Source of the DNA: M3007 sp040397785
GTDB lineage: Bacteria; Bacteroidota; Bacteroidia; Chitinophagales; Saprospiraceae
DNA: 64,000 nt
Direction: 5' to 3'
Assembly: GCA_040397785.1 (NCBI GenBank)
Contig: JBBAVI010000007.1
Location: forward strand, 32,777-96,776
A program made the translations under genes and the position numbers. Below the pieces are notes generated by a model. It had not been told where the DNA came from. It was given only the letters and a program-made list of their open reading frames with translations, and did not search any database. Positions 16,573-25,453 of this stretch are shown in pieces. How positions within the stretch are numbered: the stretch's first letter is position 1; each line of letters opens with the position of its first letter.

Positions 16573-17107
16573 CCTCCAGCAATTGTTTGGAAATATCCGT
16601 AACTAACTGGTCTTGAACAACCAGCAATTCTCGATCACTTGAAAACTCCTGAAAAAAACTAAAGGATTTTGAGGTCGCCCAACCTTTTTCAGGCTCATTG
16701 TTGTTGATAAAATTCACTTTTATTCTGATTTCAAGCCGGTTAAAAGCCACCGTTTCACCGGGTTTGGGCGCAACGGGCACTACCCGAAAATCTTCAAAAA
16801 CGCCGCTAAACTCTACGTCCGGCTTTTCACGGTTCAAGAGCAGGCGGGTTTCACTGCGCACCTTGTCCTTCAATTTTTCCGTAAAATCAATCCCCAAAAT
16901 AGCGGGTGCATTCAAGGCTTGATTTTCAAAAATCTGCACGTTAAAAGTACGCACAGCCGGATCGATCGAAATTCCTTTAAAACTGTAGCAGCCCGTACAT
17001 GCACTCAAAAAGCCGATTGCCAGCACCCATAAGTTGCGATGCTTGGGAATACCAGGGTTAAAAGACAACATGGGGCGCTTTGTTTGTTTTATCATAAACC
17101 TGTTCAA
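16541..17107 (-). CDS. lptE: LPS-assembly lipoprotein LptE
   Basis: 188 residues. A signal region ending NLWVLAIGFLSACTGCYSFK contains probable lipobox Cys residues, so it is an outer-membrane lipoprotein. YSFKGISIDPAVRTFNVQIF is the conserved start of Bacteroidota LptE, and FTEKLKDKVRSETRLLLNR plus FFQEFSSDRELLVVQDQLV complete the fold. LptE plugs the LptD barrel that inserts lipopolysaccharide into the outer membrane. A -7 element TATATTTG (17155-17162, minus strand) lies about 48 bp upstream. It is the first gene of the run with the TPR-like gene and secG. Confidence 0.85.
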   Translation of the reverse strand: MNRFMIKQTKRPMLSFNPGIPKHRNLWVLAIGFLSACTGCYSFKGISIDPAVRTFNVQIFENQALNAPAILGIDFTEKLKDKVRSETRLLLNREKPDVEFSGVFEDFRVVPVAPKPGETVAFNRLEIRIKVNFINNNEPEKGWATSKSFSFFQEFSSDRELLVVQDQLVTDISKQLLEDVFNAAFNNW

Positions 17108-17206
17108 TGGTGTATGGAATAACGTTTTAAGAGATCATTTTGAGGCTTTTGCTACAAATATACAGGTTTTTAGGCATATTAAGCCGAAATAATTGCAGTA
17201 CATGCC

Positions 17207-18745
17207 TTATTCCCACTCAATGGTCGCAGGCGGTTTGGTCGAAATATCGTACACCACCCGATTGATGCCTTTCACCGAATTGATAATTTCGCTCGATACT
17301 TCCGCCAAAAACTCATACGGTAATTTACTCCATTCGGCCGTCATACCATCCGTACTGTTCACCGCGCGCAAGGCAATTGTTTTTTCATACGTACGCTCGT
17401 CACCCATGACACCCACCGATTGAATCGGCAACAAAATAGTACCTGCTTGCCAAACCGAATCGTACAGACCGTGTTCTTTCAATTTTCCGATATAAATCGC
17501 ATCGGCTTCCTGCAGCATTTGTACTTTCTCTGGTGTAATATCACCCAAAATACGAATACCCAATCCCGGACCCGGAAATGGATGTCGACTCAAAATAGCA
17601 TCCGGAATGTGCAGGGTGCGCCCTACCCTACGTACCTCGTCTTTAAACAACATGCGCAAAGGTTCTACAATCTTTAACTTCAATTTATCCGGTAAACCAC
17701 CCACATTATGATGGCTTTTAATGGTAACAGATGGCCCGTGTACACTCACCGATTCAATTACATCCGGGTAAATGGTGCCCTGCCCCAGCCATTGAAAGTC
17801 TGGATGTGCTTCGGAAGCCTCCTCAAATAAGTCGATAAACAACTTTCCAATGATTTTACGCTTTGTCTCTGGATTGCTTTCACCTGCCAATGCCGTATAA
17901 AAACGGTTTTTAGCGTCTACACCTTCTACATTTAACCCCATTCCTTTGTACGACAACAATACTTCCTCGTATTCATTTTTCCGCAACAAGCCATTGTCTA
18001 TAAAAAAGCAAAACAAACGGTCGCCAATTGCACGGTGCAATAAACTAGCCGCAACCGTACTATCTACCCCACCCGACAAGGCCATAATAACCTTTTCGTT
18101 GCCAATTTTGGCCTTTAACTCCGCAACTGTGCTGTCTACAAAATGCGCTGGGGTCCAATCGCCCGCACAGCCGCAAATACCGATGACAAAATTTTTCAAT
18201 AAATTAAATCCCTCTACTGTGTGGTACACTTCCGGGTGGAATTGGATCGCATAATAAGGAGTAGCAAAACGCCCTGCTTTTGCTCGAAAGGCTGCCACCG
18301 GAATACTATCCGTATGTGCCAGCAATTCGAATCCTTCCGGGAGTTGTAAAATGGTATCCCCGTGACTCATCCATACCTGCGAGCGCTCCGGCACATTGGC
18401 AAAAAACGGATCATTTACCGCATTATTGATCAATATTGCCTTACCGTACTCCCGTTTTTCGGAACGACCAACCGCCCCACCATAAAAATCAGCGGTGAGT
18501 TGCGCCCCGTAACAAATGCCCAAAAGCGGCTTGATACCAGCAATTTTATCCAAATCGAGGCGCAAGGCATCGCTCTGTTTGACAGAAAACGGGCTGCCCG
18601 ACAGGATTACGCCTTTTATATCGGCAGTAAGTTCAGGTAGTTTGTTGTAAGGAACAATTTCACAATACACATTCATTTCACGCACCCGGCGCGCAATTAA
18701 TTGGGTGTATTGGGAGCCAAAATCGAGTATGAGTATCTTTTCCAT
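17207..18745 (-). CDS. guaA: GMP synthase (glutamine-hydrolysing)
   Basis: 512 residues, full length. The class I glutamine amidotransferase domain has the nucleophile Cys78 in LLGICYGAQLTADF and the His-Glu pair in IQFHPEVYHT. The ATP-PPase domain has the P-loop MALSGGVDSTVAASLLHRA. The C-terminal dimerisation domain ends VVYDISTKPPATIEWE, as is typical. It converts XMP to GMP. A -7-like TAATTTTG (18778-18785, minus strand) overlaps the T-tract of the upstream terminator, so guaA has its own promoter. No guanine riboswitch is evident in the 30-nt leader. Confidence 0.96.
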   Translation of the reverse strand: MEKILILDFGSQYTQLIARRVREMNVYCEIVPYNKLPELTADIKGVILSGSPFSVKQSDALRLDLDKIAGIKPLLGICYGAQLTADFYGGAVGRSEKREYGKAILINNAVNDPFFANVPERSQVWMSHGDTILQLPEGFELLAHTDSIPVAAFRAKAGRFATPYYAIQFHPEVYHTVEGFNLLKNFVIGICGCAGDWTPAHFVDSTVAELKAKIGNEKVIMALSGGVDSTVAASLLHRAIGDRLFCFFIDNGLLRKNEYEEVLLSYKGMGLNVEGVDAKNRFYTALAGESNPETKRKIIGKLFIDLFEEASEAHPDFQWLGQGTIYPDVIESVSVHGPSVTIKSHHNVGGLPDKLKLKIVEPLRMLFKDEVRRVGRTLHIPDAILSRHPFPGPGLGIRILGDITPEKVQMLQEADAIYIGKLKEHGLYDSVWQAGTILLPIQSVGVMGDERTYEKTIALRAVNSTDGMTAEWSKLPYEFLAEVSSEIINSVKGINRVVYDISTKPPATIEWE

Positions 18746-18787
18746 CTATGATTGACAGCACTTTAAGTTGAAGGGCGCAAAATTAAA

Positions 18788-18819
18788 TAAAAAAAACGAG
18801 GTCCTTAGGAGACCTCGTT
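18788..18819 (-). terminator. Intrinsic terminator of the DEAD-box helicase gene
   Basis: Perfect 9-bp stem (AACGAGGTC, 18795-18803, with 18811-18819), 7-nt loop, followed on the minus strand by a T-rich tract. It separates the helicase gene from guaA. Confidence 0.9.
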
Positions 18820-18843
18820 CGCTTATTGTCGTTTATCTGCTGT

Positions 18844-20166
18844 TTATCGTTTACCCGTAGTGGTATTGGTGGTACTGCGGGTGGTACTGCGGAATCGGTT
18901 TTTACTTTGGCGAGAAGCGCCATTGGGTGAAAAACCGGTATTGGAGCGACTTGGTTCATCGCGATAACGCTTCGGACCAGGCTGTTGGCTTTTGCTTTTT
19001 TGAGCGGCTGCAGCATGTACTACTTCGCCTTCACTGTGGTAAGGGTGCAAGGTTACCACGGGAATGTTTTTACCAATCAATTTTTGAATATCGCGCAAGT
19101 AAGGGCGCTCTTCAGAATCGCAAAATGAAATGGCAACACCACTTGCGCCCGCACGACCGGTACGACCAATGCGATGCACATACGTTTCAGGGATATTGGG
19201 CAGTTCGTAATTGAATACATGCGACAAAGCATCAATATCAATACCGCGTGCTGCAATATCGGTTGCAACCAAAACACGCAATCGGCCCGTTTTGAAACCT
19301 TGTAAAGCCGCTTGACGCGCATTTTGTGATTTGTTGCCATGGATTGCCTCGGCTGGAATCCCGGCGCCCACCAAATCTTTTACGATTTTATTGGCCCCGT
19401 GTTTAGTCCGTGCAAAAACCAATGCCGAACGAATTGCACGATCGTTCAGCATATCGATCAACAAGGCTTTTTTGTCCTTTTTCTCTACAAAATACACCGA
19501 TTGATCAATGATTTCAGCAGTAGAAGCGACCGGCGTAACGGCAACTTTGATCGGATTTTTCAGAATCGTATCGGCCAGTTTCTGAATTTCAGGCGGCATG
19601 GTGGCCGAGAAAAACAGTGTTTGGCGTTTGGCTGGCAAATGGGTGATGACACGGCGCACATCATGGATAAAGCCCATGTCAAGCATGCGGTCGGCCTCAT
19701 CCAATACAAACATTTTCAGTTCCTTCAGATGTACGTACTTCTGGTTGATCAAATCAATCAGACGGCCCGGGGTTGCGATCAGAATATCGATACCGTTGCG
19801 CAAGGCATCTGTTTGGCTCTTTTGAGAAACGCCGCCAAAAATTACCTGTGAACGCAAGTTCGTATTGCGGCCATAGGCTTGGAAACTTTCCCCAATTTGA
19901 ATGGCCAACTCGCGTGTTGGCGTCAAAATGAGCGCGCGAATTGGTCGAGGACCACGTTCAGGCAGGCGCTCTGCACTGAGTAATTGTAAAATAGGAATTG
20001 CAAAAGCAGCCGTTTTACCGGTACCCGTTTGGGCACAGCCTAACAAATCATGCTGTTCTAATACAATTGGGATGGATTGGGCCTGAATGGGCGTAGGTTC
20101 GGTATATCCTTCGGTTTTCAGGGCTTTGAGAATGGGTTCAATAAGGTTTAAACCTTCAAATGTCAT
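18844..20166 (-). CDS. DEAD-box ATP-dependent RNA helicase (RhlE-like)
   Basis: 440 residues from ATG 20166 (MTFEGLNLIEPILKALKTEG); the frame extends further upstream but lacks family similarity there. All motifs are present: Q motif (TPIQAQSIPI), I (AQTGTGKT), Ia (PTRELA), TPGR, II (DEAD), III (SAT), IV-VI (LVFARTKHGA, DIAARGIDI, HRIGRTGRAG). The C-terminal 60 residues are basic, Ser/Asn/Thr-rich and probably RNA binding, as in RhlE. It likely remodels ribosomal or mRNA structures. A -7 element TACCTTTG (20340-20347, minus strand) would give a leader near 170 nt, long for this organism and reminiscent of autoregulated helicase mRNAs. Confidence 0.92.
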   Translation of the reverse strand: MTFEGLNLIEPILKALKTEGYTEPTPIQAQSIPIVLEQHDLLGCAQTGTGKTAAFAIPILQLLSAERLPERGPRPIRALILTPTRELAIQIGESFQAYGRNTNLRSQVIFGGVSQKSQTDALRNGIDILIATPGRLIDLINQKYVHLKELKMFVLDEADRMLDMGFIHDVRRVITHLPAKRQTLFFSATMPPEIQKLADTILKNPIKVAVTPVASTAEIIDQSVYFVEKKDKKALLIDMLNDRAIRSALVFARTKHGANKIVKDLVGAGIPAEAIHGNKSQNARQAALQGFKTGRLRVLVATDIAARGIDIDALSHVFNYELPNIPETYVHRIGRTGRAGASGVAISFCDSEERPYLRDIQKLIGKNIPVVTLHPYHSEGEVVHAAAAQKSKSQQPGPKRYRDEPSRSNTGFSPNGASRQSKNRFRSTTRSTTNTTTGKR

Positions 20167-20390
20167 TATGTAATTATACTTGAAAATGGTCGGCCATGAC
20201 GTTGTGTGTTTTAGCCGACATTGGGTGAGGTGTGTATGCACGCGTCACTGAACAGGAATAAAGAGCGTAACTTGCTATAAAACAAGCGTTTAAATCTTAC
20301 ATCAATCACAAACACATCGGTGCATACCTGAATGTGATACAAAGGTATGGGCATTTTGCTTGAAAACCTAATTTATACTTAAATAGGCGC

Positions 20391-23033
20391 TCAATGGATG
20401 CAAACGGGTATTACTAAAATACGTCCGGGAAAAACCAATTGCAGTTGATACATACTGGCCGGTAAATCCGCCGTGTATATGGTAAAAACAGGTTCCGAGT
20501 CGATGATTTGTTCTGATACAATGCGTCCATTTGTGTCGTACATGCGTGCGCGCAATGCCCGTGCCTCCATTTTGCTGCAATCTACAAAAAACTGTTTTGT
20601 AGCCGGATTGGGATAAATAACGGGCATGATTGGCGCAAACGGGCTCGAAACAGCCACTATGGTAACTTGAATTTGCGATTGCAAAATTGAAGCGCCACAA
20701 GGATTAGTCACGGCGAGGGTAATATTATAAACACCACTTTGTGTGTATTGATAACTTGGGTTTTCACCGACCACCTCCGAGGATCCATCTCCAAAGTTCC
20801 AGGTGCAGGTTGCCCCGGGCGTACTCATATTATTTACGCTCACCAGACCGTTGAAAATGCTGGATACAATAAAACTGGCCAAAGGCACTTTATCAATTTG
20901 AATGAAAAAGTTGCGTTCCAGGGTATCAGATCCTGCTACATTGCTTACAATTTGACGTGCAGTGTAATTCCCGGTGGTTAAATAATTGACAATTGGATCG
21001 GATAAATTAGACGATGCCGGGTTGCCCCCAGGAAACTCCCACTGGTAACTTGAAGCGTTGATGGCAGCATTGGCAAAAATTATTTCTGCTACATCGCATG
21101 TCGTGGTGGAGTCGGGCGATAAAAACCCTGCTTTAGGCGCCAAGGTAATCTGAATCGGCACCATTTGGATACTGGTATCACAGGCGTTGAAGGCAAACTG
21201 GGTGATCACATAATTGCCGCCAGTACTATAGGTGTGTGTAGGGTTTTCATTCTGGCTAAAAGATCCATCGCCGAAAGTCCAGAACACACTGGTATAATTG
21301 GAAGCCATATTGGTGAGCACCACGGTGGTTCCGCTTTGGTTGATGCCAAAAGCGGCAGTAGGCTTAGCCTGAATTTGCAGGGAGGCAGGTTCGGAAATAA
21401 TCGAGGTGCACCCTACCCTGCTGACGCTGCAGCGGTATTGGTACCCGTTTTGATTGTTCGCGGTGGCAGTTAAGGTTAAGGTTGGGGAATTAAACCCAAC
21501 ATACCCTTGTGCGTTTCCGATGTTTTGCCAACCAGATCCATTGTTCACTTGCCATTGGTATTGCCAGTTTCCGGTATTGCTTGTTATGGAAAATACCGCA
21601 CTTTTTCCAGCACACACATTCTCCGACTGGGGATTGTTGAGGATAGCAGGTGCGAAAGCCAGCATGGTTTCTTGCGGAATGGGGGTGAATGCCGGAATTT
21701 CGCCATTTTGTCCCGCAGCGGCATTGTTGGTACTACCATTGCAGCCATTGCTCGAACTCATTACTATACCAGGTGCTCCCCCAAGGGGAACGGGTATGCC
21801 ATTTTGATTGGAAATGATATGGCCACCACTTCCGCCACCACCTGGTCCAAAGCAACGGTTTTGGTTGTTCGCATTGATAGATCCGCCTTTACCGCCATTG
21901 GCTAAAACACTCAATCCATTTGCCGGATTTGTCAATTCAAGCCAGATACTTCCGCCAGCGCCGCCGCCGCCGCCGCCATCTCCAACGGCTGTTTTGGCCG
22001 ATCGTCCATTGGAAGCAATCAGCTGTTGTGTACCCGTTATGGTACCTGCTTTGAGCAGAATAATACCGCCGCCGGCACCACCGGCACTGTTGAGCAGGTT
22101 ATTGGCATGGCCGGCGCCACCGCCACCGCCTAAGTAAATTCGATTGATAAAAGACAAAATACCATATCCGCCCAGGCCTGGGGCATAGCCGTCGCAACCA
22201 AACGCGCTGGGTTCGTCATTGTTACCGCCTTTACCACCACTAAATAAATTACCGCCGCCGCCGCCGCCCGTGTTGTGATCATTGCCGCCGCCGCCGCCAT
22301 TGGCTTGCGGACCGCGCCCGAGTTCTTTTCCGGCATCCGGTATCGAAATACCCTCCCCCTTGAAAGAACCGCGCCAATTGCCATCTGCATAACTATACGC
22401 CGACTCCGGAATGGCCCAATTGCAATTATTTACAGGGTTGACATATGCCGCGCCACCGCGAAAACCACAACCATCGGCAATTATAGGTGCATCTAGGCGC
22501 AAAGTATCCGATATTTCCAGGGCAAGTACGCCACCCGTGCTGCCATCCCAGGGTTTGGCGCGCAAGGTATCCGTTACATAGGCATGGGTATACTTAGGAA
22601 AAGTAACGACCTGAACCTTAGCAGCCGGAGTATAATTGTATAGGAATCGATTTTTAGCGTAAATTGCATTGAAAGCCACCGAATCAATCACAACCCGTTC
22701 ATAACGTCCGACCGCATTGTATGTTTGAACCTGCCCAAAATTGGCATTATTTGAATTTGAAATCGTCGCTCCTTGCATCTGTATCAACAGTAAAGTGGCC
22801 CCCTTTCGGAAGCCCGTGGTGTCACCCACAGAGATACGTCCGTTACAAGTATCAATGGACGTTACCGCGCTGTACCGGTTTAGGATACCAGAAAGCGCGA
22901 CCGATTGTGCATCCATCGGAGCAGGGGAAAAAAAGATTGCAAACAGGATTAAAAGATAATAAATTAGGGAAGCGCGGACCGAAAAATGCGAGCAAGGCTC
23001 CGGCAATACCGGAAAAAGGGTAGTTTGTTTCAC
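20391..23033 (-). CDS. Secreted PKD-domain protein with T9SS C-terminal domain
   Basis: 880 residues from GTG. The signal peptide lies within residues 18-45 (ASLIYYLLILFAIFFSPAPM). The region of about 45-220 is beta-rich (RISVGDTTGFRKGATLLLIQ). Residues 220-430 are extremely glycine-rich (GGGGGNDHNTGGGGGG and similar). An Ig-like domain follows at about 465-550 (WQYQWQVNNGSGWQNIG), then two PKD-type domains (FWTFGDGSFSQNENPTHTYS; CTWNFGDGSSEVVGENPSYQ) with a related domain between them. The last 80 residues, starting at VIYPNPATKQFFVDC, are a type A T9SS sorting domain, so it is exported and probably surface-attached. It is likely an adhesin or matrix protein of unknown ligand. Confidence 0.8.
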   Translation of the reverse strand: MKQTTLFPVLPEPCSHFSVRASLIYYLLILFAIFFSPAPMDAQSVALSGILNRYSAVTSIDTCNGRISVGDTTGFRKGATLLLIQMQGATISNSNNANFGQVQTYNAVGRYERVVIDSVAFNAIYAKNRFLYNYTPAAKVQVVTFPKYTHAYVTDTLRAKPWDGSTGGVLALEISDTLRLDAPIIADGCGFRGGAAYVNPVNNCNWAIPESAYSYADGNWRGSFKGEGISIPDAGKELGRGPQANGGGGGNDHNTGGGGGGNLFSGGKGGNNDEPSAFGCDGYAPGLGGYGILSFINRIYLGGGGGAGHANNLLNSAGGAGGGIILLKAGTITGTQQLIASNGRSAKTAVGDGGGGGGAGGSIWLELTNPANGLSVLANGGKGGSINANNQNRCFGPGGGGSGGHIISNQNGIPVPLGGAPGIVMSSSNGCNGSTNNAAAGQNGEIPAFTPIPQETMLAFAPAILNNPQSENVCAGKSAVFSITSNTGNWQYQWQVNNGSGWQNIGNAQGYVGFNSPTLTLTATANNQNGYQYRCSVSRVGCTSIISEPASLQIQAKPTAAFGINQSGTTVVLTNMASNYTSVFWTFGDGSFSQNENPTHTYSTGGNYVITQFAFNACDTSIQMVPIQITLAPKAGFLSPDSTTTCDVAEIIFANAAINASSYQWEFPGGNPASSNLSDPIVNYLTTGNYTARQIVSNVAGSDTLERNFFIQIDKVPLASFIVSSIFNGLVSVNNMSTPGATCTWNFGDGSSEVVGENPSYQYTQSGVYNITLAVTNPCGASILQSQIQVTIVAVSSPFAPIMPVIYPNPATKQFFVDCSKMEARALRARMYDTNGRIVSEQIIDSEPVFTIYTADLPASMYQLQLVFPGRILVIPVCIH

Positions 23034-23154
23034 AGAAAAGGATCGTTTGCGATTTTTGAATCATAAAGATACGGTTGAAATCGATCTATTACTACAAAAA
23101 TGAATTTAAGGTTGGGATAACAAACGAAAATGTAAAATAAGCCCACAATAATAT

Positions 23155-23186
23155 TTTGTTTTCTGCGGCAGATGGTTGTACATTTG
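23155..23186 (+). promoter_or_regulatory. rpsP promoter (-33 TTTG, 20 nt, -7 TACATTTG)
   Basis: TTTG at 23155-23158 and TACATTTG at 23179-23186 are separated by 20 nt, an excellent match to the Bacteroidota promoter. The predicted start of transcription is near 23190, about 75 nt before the rpsP ATG. Confidence 0.75.
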
Positions 23187-23187
23187 C

Positions 23188-23229
23188 GCCCTCGAAAAGC
23201 CCGGTGTTACCGAGGGTAAGTAACCGGGC
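23188..23229 (+). promoter_or_regulatory. H-type pseudoknot in the rpsP 5' leader
   Basis: Two perfect helices interleave: CCCTCG (23189-23194) with CGAGGG (23211-23216), and GCCCGGT (23199-23205) with ACCGGGC (23223-23229). The loops are 4, 5 and 6 nt. The order S1-S2-S1'-S2' is a classic H-type pseudoknot, ending 35 nt before the S16 start codon. It is a candidate ribosomal-protein autoregulatory leader. Confidence 0.7.
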
Positions 23230-23264
23230 GAGATTTTATCTCTTCATCAATTTTCTTTATTACC

Positions 23265-23792
23265 ATGGCAGTAAAACTTCGTCTGCAACGTAAAGGCCGT
23301 AGAAAGGCCCCTTTTTATCACATTGTAGTGGCAGATAGCCGCGCTCCACGTGATGGCCGTTTTATCGAAAAAATCGGCACCTACAATCCACTTACAGTAC
23401 CTGCAACCATCGAACTCAATCAAGATGCCGCTTTCAAATGGCTCATGACCGGTGCTGAACCTACCGATACGGTGAACGCGATCTTGCGTTTCAAAGGCGT
23501 TTTGTTGCGCAAACACTTACAATTAGGTGTAAATAAAGGCGCAATCACCCAGGAAGTAGCCGACGAAAAACTGGCTACGTGGATGGCAGGTAAAGACGGC
23601 GCAATTACCAAACAGAAAGATGCGGTTAAAGAACAAAAATTAGCACGCATCGCTAAAATGGATGGTGTTGCCAAAATCAAAGCAAAACCTGTAGAAGAAG
23701 TTCCTGCTGAAGAACCTGCAACCGAAGAAGCAACAGACGCTGCAACTACAGAAGAAACGCCAGCAGCAGACGAAAATACTGCAGAGGCTTAA
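23265..23792 (+). CDS. rpsP: 30S ribosomal protein S16
   Basis: 175 residues. The first 80 residues are canonical S16 (AVKLRLQRKGRRKAPFYHIV, VADSRAPRDGRFIEKIGTYN, KWLMTGAEPTDTV). The family core is about 80-90 residues, and Bacteroidota S16 carries long C-terminal extensions. Here the extension is a Lys-rich helix followed by a low-complexity acidic tail of Glu, Ala and Thr (residues about 140-175). It is essential for 30S assembly. Expression is probably controlled through the pseudoknot leader directly upstream. The usual rimM and trmD neighbours are not adjacent. Confidence 0.97.
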   Translation: MAVKLRLQRKGRRKAPFYHIVVADSRAPRDGRFIEKIGTYNPLTVPATIELNQDAAFKWLMTGAEPTDTVNAILRFKGVLLRKHLQLGVNKGAITQEVADEKLATWMAGKDGAITKQKDAVKEQKLARIAKMDGVAKIKAKPVEEVPAEEPATEEATDAATTEETPAADENTAEA

Positions 23793-23821
23793 TTGATCTT
23801 TCACAAAGGTTTTTACCTTTG
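23793..23821 (+). promoter_or_regulatory. Possible promoter for the gene at 23926
   Basis: TTG (23793-23795) and TACCTTTG (23814-23821) are 18 nt apart, slightly short of the 20 nt seen elsewhere. Transcription from here would run into the terminator hairpin at 23844-23883 before reaching the gene. Confidence 0.35.
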
Positions 23822-23843
23822 CATTTAATACGATGTTTATCAG

Positions 23844-23883
23844 GACCTGGTAAAGCCCTTGTTGGTTTTACCAGGTCTTTTTT
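23844..23883 (+). terminator. Intrinsic terminator downstream of rpsP
   Basis: Perfect 11-bp stem (GACCTGGTAAA, 23844-23854, with 23867-23877) followed by six Ts. It terminates rpsP, or it may act as an attenuator for the gene at 23926 if the promoter at 23793-23821 is used. Confidence 0.88.
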
Positions 23884-23925
23884 CAATAAATTTGAATTAC
23901 CTCATTTCAAACAACCCTTTTTAAT

Positions 23926-25314
23926 ATGCAATCACTTGAAGATCAATACTATAACAGTCTGAATGAAATTGCTGCCACCATTCAGGAATCCCCTGTATTA
24001 GCCCAATACCTCGAAGAGGAAGAGGATGATTTGTACAATGATTTGCGCCTGGAATTCGAACCTCGCCTGTCTGAATTGCACCATCGGGTTGCAGCCGAAG
24101 AACCTTTGCAATTGGTGACTTTCGAAAAATACCTGTTAGAGCCGGTTTTTGAAGGTTTATACCTGCCTCGTATTCTGGGGTATGCTGTTTTGCGCGGTGA
24201 AATCAATGATCAATACCGATATGTGCGTCCAAACGACCATTTTAAGGATATTTTGCTTGCAATTTGCGCCAGTCCGCATTTTGAACAACTAAAAAAACGC
24301 ATCGGCCAAAGTATTTCGGTCGGATTCGCACTCAGCAGCGATATCTGGATCACCAACTTGCTGTCGATTGTTGAAAATAAACGGATTCGCTACTTTTTAC
24401 AACAACAGAAAAATGACCGATTCCGCGATCTGAAAGACCGCAACGACCTATACATGCGGTATTCGAACCAGTTCCGCAACGAATTGTATTTCTCCGCCGA
24501 TTTTCCTACTTCACTGGGAGAAATGAAAGCGAATTTTTCGGCGCTGCGCCAATTTTTGCTCAAACGCTTCGAAGTTGGCGGCGATAACTCCAGCCTGAAA
24601 GAAAAAATCAAAGGATTTTTAGATAATCAAGAATTTTACGGAACGGAAGAATACATGGAAATGCTCGCCATGTTCGGCAACTATATCGACCTGGATCCGG
24701 CAGAACGCTTGTCTTTTGCCACCCATTTCGAACGCGAACGCCGTTCTTTTGCCGAATTTGACCTGCGCTACATGCGCTTTCTGATCGGTTTGTATAAAAA
24801 ACCGGGCATCGAAGCCATCAACGACGAACGGATGGCTGCAGCCATTGATAAAAACTGGAAAGATAAAATCACCGATTATTACCATATTGGAGAAAAAATA
24901 CACCGCCTGGGCTATGCCGATCCAGAAGCCATTGAAGCGGCACAAGAATTTTACAACAACCATGAAGGTTTGTCGGTCGAAACCGAGTGCTTGCGCCAAT
25001 TAATTTTACGCTATGTTTCCTCAGCAATGGCTGGCATCAGCGAACGCGCTTATACGGAGTATTTTGAACTGACAAAAATCTTTGGTTTGTACATCCGTAT
25101 CTTCGGAAACAGCCAATTTAATTTGGACGTTGAGAAACTTTCGATGAATTATGTCGATAAATTATTGAAAAAATACATCGATAAGCGCGGTAAAGATTAC
25201 CAGGATATCAAAAAGTTTGTTTCTACCCAATTTGTAGATCTGGGCTTCCTGAAGGATAAAGAGGTGGTGGAAATTTTCAAATCACGGCGCAAAAAACGCA
25301 AAGCAGGCGAATAG
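23926..25314 (+). CDS. Conserved hypothetical helical protein
   Basis: 462 residues with no signal peptide and no membrane segment, rich in Glu, Arg, Tyr and Phe. Predicted helices dominate, for example EIAATIQESPVLAQYLEEEE at the start and KLLKKYIDKRGKDYQDIKKF near the C-terminus. The basic end SRRKKRKAGE suggests nucleic-acid or ribosome contact. I do not recognise a characterised family; proteins of this kind appear to be Bacteroidota-specific. Position after rpsP is suggestive but separated by a terminator. The function is unknown. Confidence 0.75.
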   Translation: MQSLEDQYYNSLNEIAATIQESPVLAQYLEEEEDDLYNDLRLEFEPRLSELHHRVAAEEPLQLVTFEKYLLEPVFEGLYLPRILGYAVLRGEINDQYRYVRPNDHFKDILLAICASPHFEQLKKRIGQSISVGFALSSDIWITNLLSIVENKRIRYFLQQQKNDRFRDLKDRNDLYMRYSNQFRNELYFSADFPTSLGEMKANFSALRQFLLKRFEVGGDNSSLKEKIKGFLDNQEFYGTEEYMEMLAMFGNYIDLDPAERLSFATHFERERRSFAEFDLRYMRFLIGLYKKPGIEAINDERMAAAIDKNWKDKITDYYHIGEKIHRLGYADPEAIEAAQEFYNNHEGLSVETECLRQLILRYVSSAMAGISERAYTEYFELTKIFGLYIRIFGNSQFNLDVEKLSMNYVDKLLKKYIDKRGKDYQDIKKFVSTQFVDLGFLKDKEVVEIFKSRRKKRKAGE

Positions 25315-25365
25315 GCCAACTTTTTTCAGGATTTGAAAAGAGTTGTCAATCGAAAAATCTATACT

Positions 25366-25391
25366 GCCTGTCGAAGCGTAGTCGAAAGGTC
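25366..25391. repeat. REP-like interspersed repeat fragment
   Basis: The sequence around CTGTCGAAGCGTAGTCGAAA is imperfectly palindromic (TCGA-AGCGTAG-TCGA) and resembles short repeats found scattered between genes in many bacterial genomes. Only one copy is in this window. Confidence 0.4.
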
Positions 25392-25453
25392 AAGGGCTTG
25401 AATTACATTTGCCTGCCTATCACCTAAATCAAAGCTTATCAACTGCATTAACT

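Noticed and set aside
17108..18800. Purine riboswitch upstream of guaA.
   Set aside because: The leader is only about 30 nt and is preceded by a terminator of the helicase gene; there is no aptamer-like fold.
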